Source of the DNA: Saccharibacillus qingshengii
Lineage (GTDB): Bacteria > Bacillota > Bacilli > Paenibacillales > Paenibacillaceae
Length of the DNA stretch: 64,000 nucleotides
Assembly (NCBI RefSeq): GCF_013185195.1
Contig: NZ_JAAZWC010000001.1
Location: forward strand, 62,001 to 126,000
Direction of reading: 5' to 3'
In this document: positions 63,529 through 64,000 of the stretch, one piece after another
How positions within the stretch are numbered: position 1 is the first letter of the stretch
Layout of the letters: each line of letters opens with the position of its first letter
Program-made: the position numbers and the translations under genes
The notes under the pieces: model-generated
Databases searched by the model: none
Told to the model about the DNA's origin: nothing
What the model saw: only the letters and a program-made list of their open reading frames with translations

Positions 63529-64000
63529 TGACCCACCCGCAATCCGCAAGATCTGTCCAGGCTTTGTTCCAACCGTTTGACGCCGGAAGTTTATCGTTGT
63601 CCAACCGGGTCGTTATGGCTCCGATGACGCGCCAATTCTCGCCGGAAGGCGTACCCGGTTCGAACGTAGCTGCGTATTATCGCCATAGAGCGGAGAACAG
63701 CGTCGGTCTTATCGTCACGGAAGGAACGATTATCGATCATCCGGACGCTTCCAATCAGCAGAACGTTCCGCATCTGTACGGCGAAGCGGCATTGGCCGGA
63801 TGGAAACACGTCGTTGACGAAGTCCATGCAGCGGGCGGCAAAATCATTCCGCAAATCTGGCATATGGGCGCCCGCGGCCAAGTGAACGAGTATACGGAGC
63901 AGGAAGTAGCGGAGCTGGTTCGACAGTTCGCCGCTTCGGCTGCAGCCGCCAAGCAAGCCGAATTTGACGGGATTGAACTGCACGGTGCGCACGAATACCT
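63529..64000 (+). CDS. NADH:flavin oxidoreductase, Old Yellow Enzyme family (C-terminus outside window)
   Basis: 157 codons are visible, from an ATG preceded by AGGAGGCG. FMN-barrel motifs are LFQPFDAGSLSLSNRVVMAP, MTRQFSPEG, GLIVTEGT and ELHGAHEYL. Such enzymes reduce electrophilic alkenes, quinones or nitro compounds. The tetR gene with the matching operator fits an electrophile-stress unit, like nemR-nemA. After QIWHMGAR the frame goes straight to GQVNEYTEQEV, about 25 residues shorter than usual relatives at this loop. The glycine of the usual GAHGYL is glutamate. Confidence 0.92.

Overview
The window is chromosomal DNA of a moderately GC-rich, low-G+C-phylum (Firmicutes) bacterium. Strong AGGAGG ribosome sites, frequent TTG/GTG starts, T-tailed terminators and the gene families present all point to Paenibacillaceae, with a Paenibacillus- or Saccharibacillus-like organism most likely; that placement is inference. 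No rRNA, tRNA, CRISPR array, prophage or transposase gene was seen. About 60 protein genes are supported, two of them cut by the window edges. There are also two clear pseudogenes and several non-coding repeat structures.

Layout. 0-4.8 kb: a PAS-GGDEF-EAL signalling protein (cut), a stress protein behind a SigB-like promoter, an MFS pump and a YebC regulator. 4.8-8.5 kb: the L-rhamnose operon rhaB-rhaA-rhaD behind a palindrome. 8.6-10.7 kb: a CheW protein, then 1.6 kb without genes holding at least four diverged copies of a hairpin-bearing repeat. 10.7-16 kb: an acetyltransferase, a heme oxygenase-bacteriophytochrome pair and a P450. 16-24.4 kb: DinB and alpha/beta hydrolase genes, a YdcZ-Crp-YdcZ cluster, a NUDIX pseudogene, an acetyltransferase-aminotransferase fusion, and a ROK regulator with an MFS pump. 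24.8-29.2 kb: an ArsB-type pump and a GH2 glycosidase. 29.8-36.5 kb: a molybdopterin oxidoreductase with its small partner, GntR, ilvD, a sugar acetyltransferase, a small lipoprotein and MmcQ. 36.8-45.9 kb: two TetR-linked divergent units, an RNA ligase, the Fe-S repair protein Ric and an ECF sigma/anti-sigma pair. 46-54.8 kb: two unrelated pairs of uncharacterised paralogues, an ArsR regulator, an aldo/keto reductase, Hcp, a ferredoxin and a DUF488 protein. 54.9-64 kb: MFS pumps with ArsR and LysR regulators, a DUF817 remnant, a cupin, a YitT membrane protein, and a TetR regulator with an Old Yellow Enzyme (cut).

Four scattered genes (ric, hcp, the ferredoxin gene and the cupin gene) share an Fnr-type box at the same distance (20-21 bp) from the -10 hexamer. 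This suggests one regulon for low oxygen or nitrosative stress.

The most unusual signal is a short non-coding element of about 240 bp present twice (24.44-24.68 and 37.44-37.68 kb, opposite orientations). It has terminal and subterminal inverted repeats. Each copy is flanked by a direct duplication that coincides with a complete transcription-terminator stem-loop. It looks like a non-autonomous mobile element that targets terminators. The repeat array at 9.4-10.4 kb and a set of hairpins with 8-base loops at 29.3-29.5 kb also show paired base changes that keep their stems.
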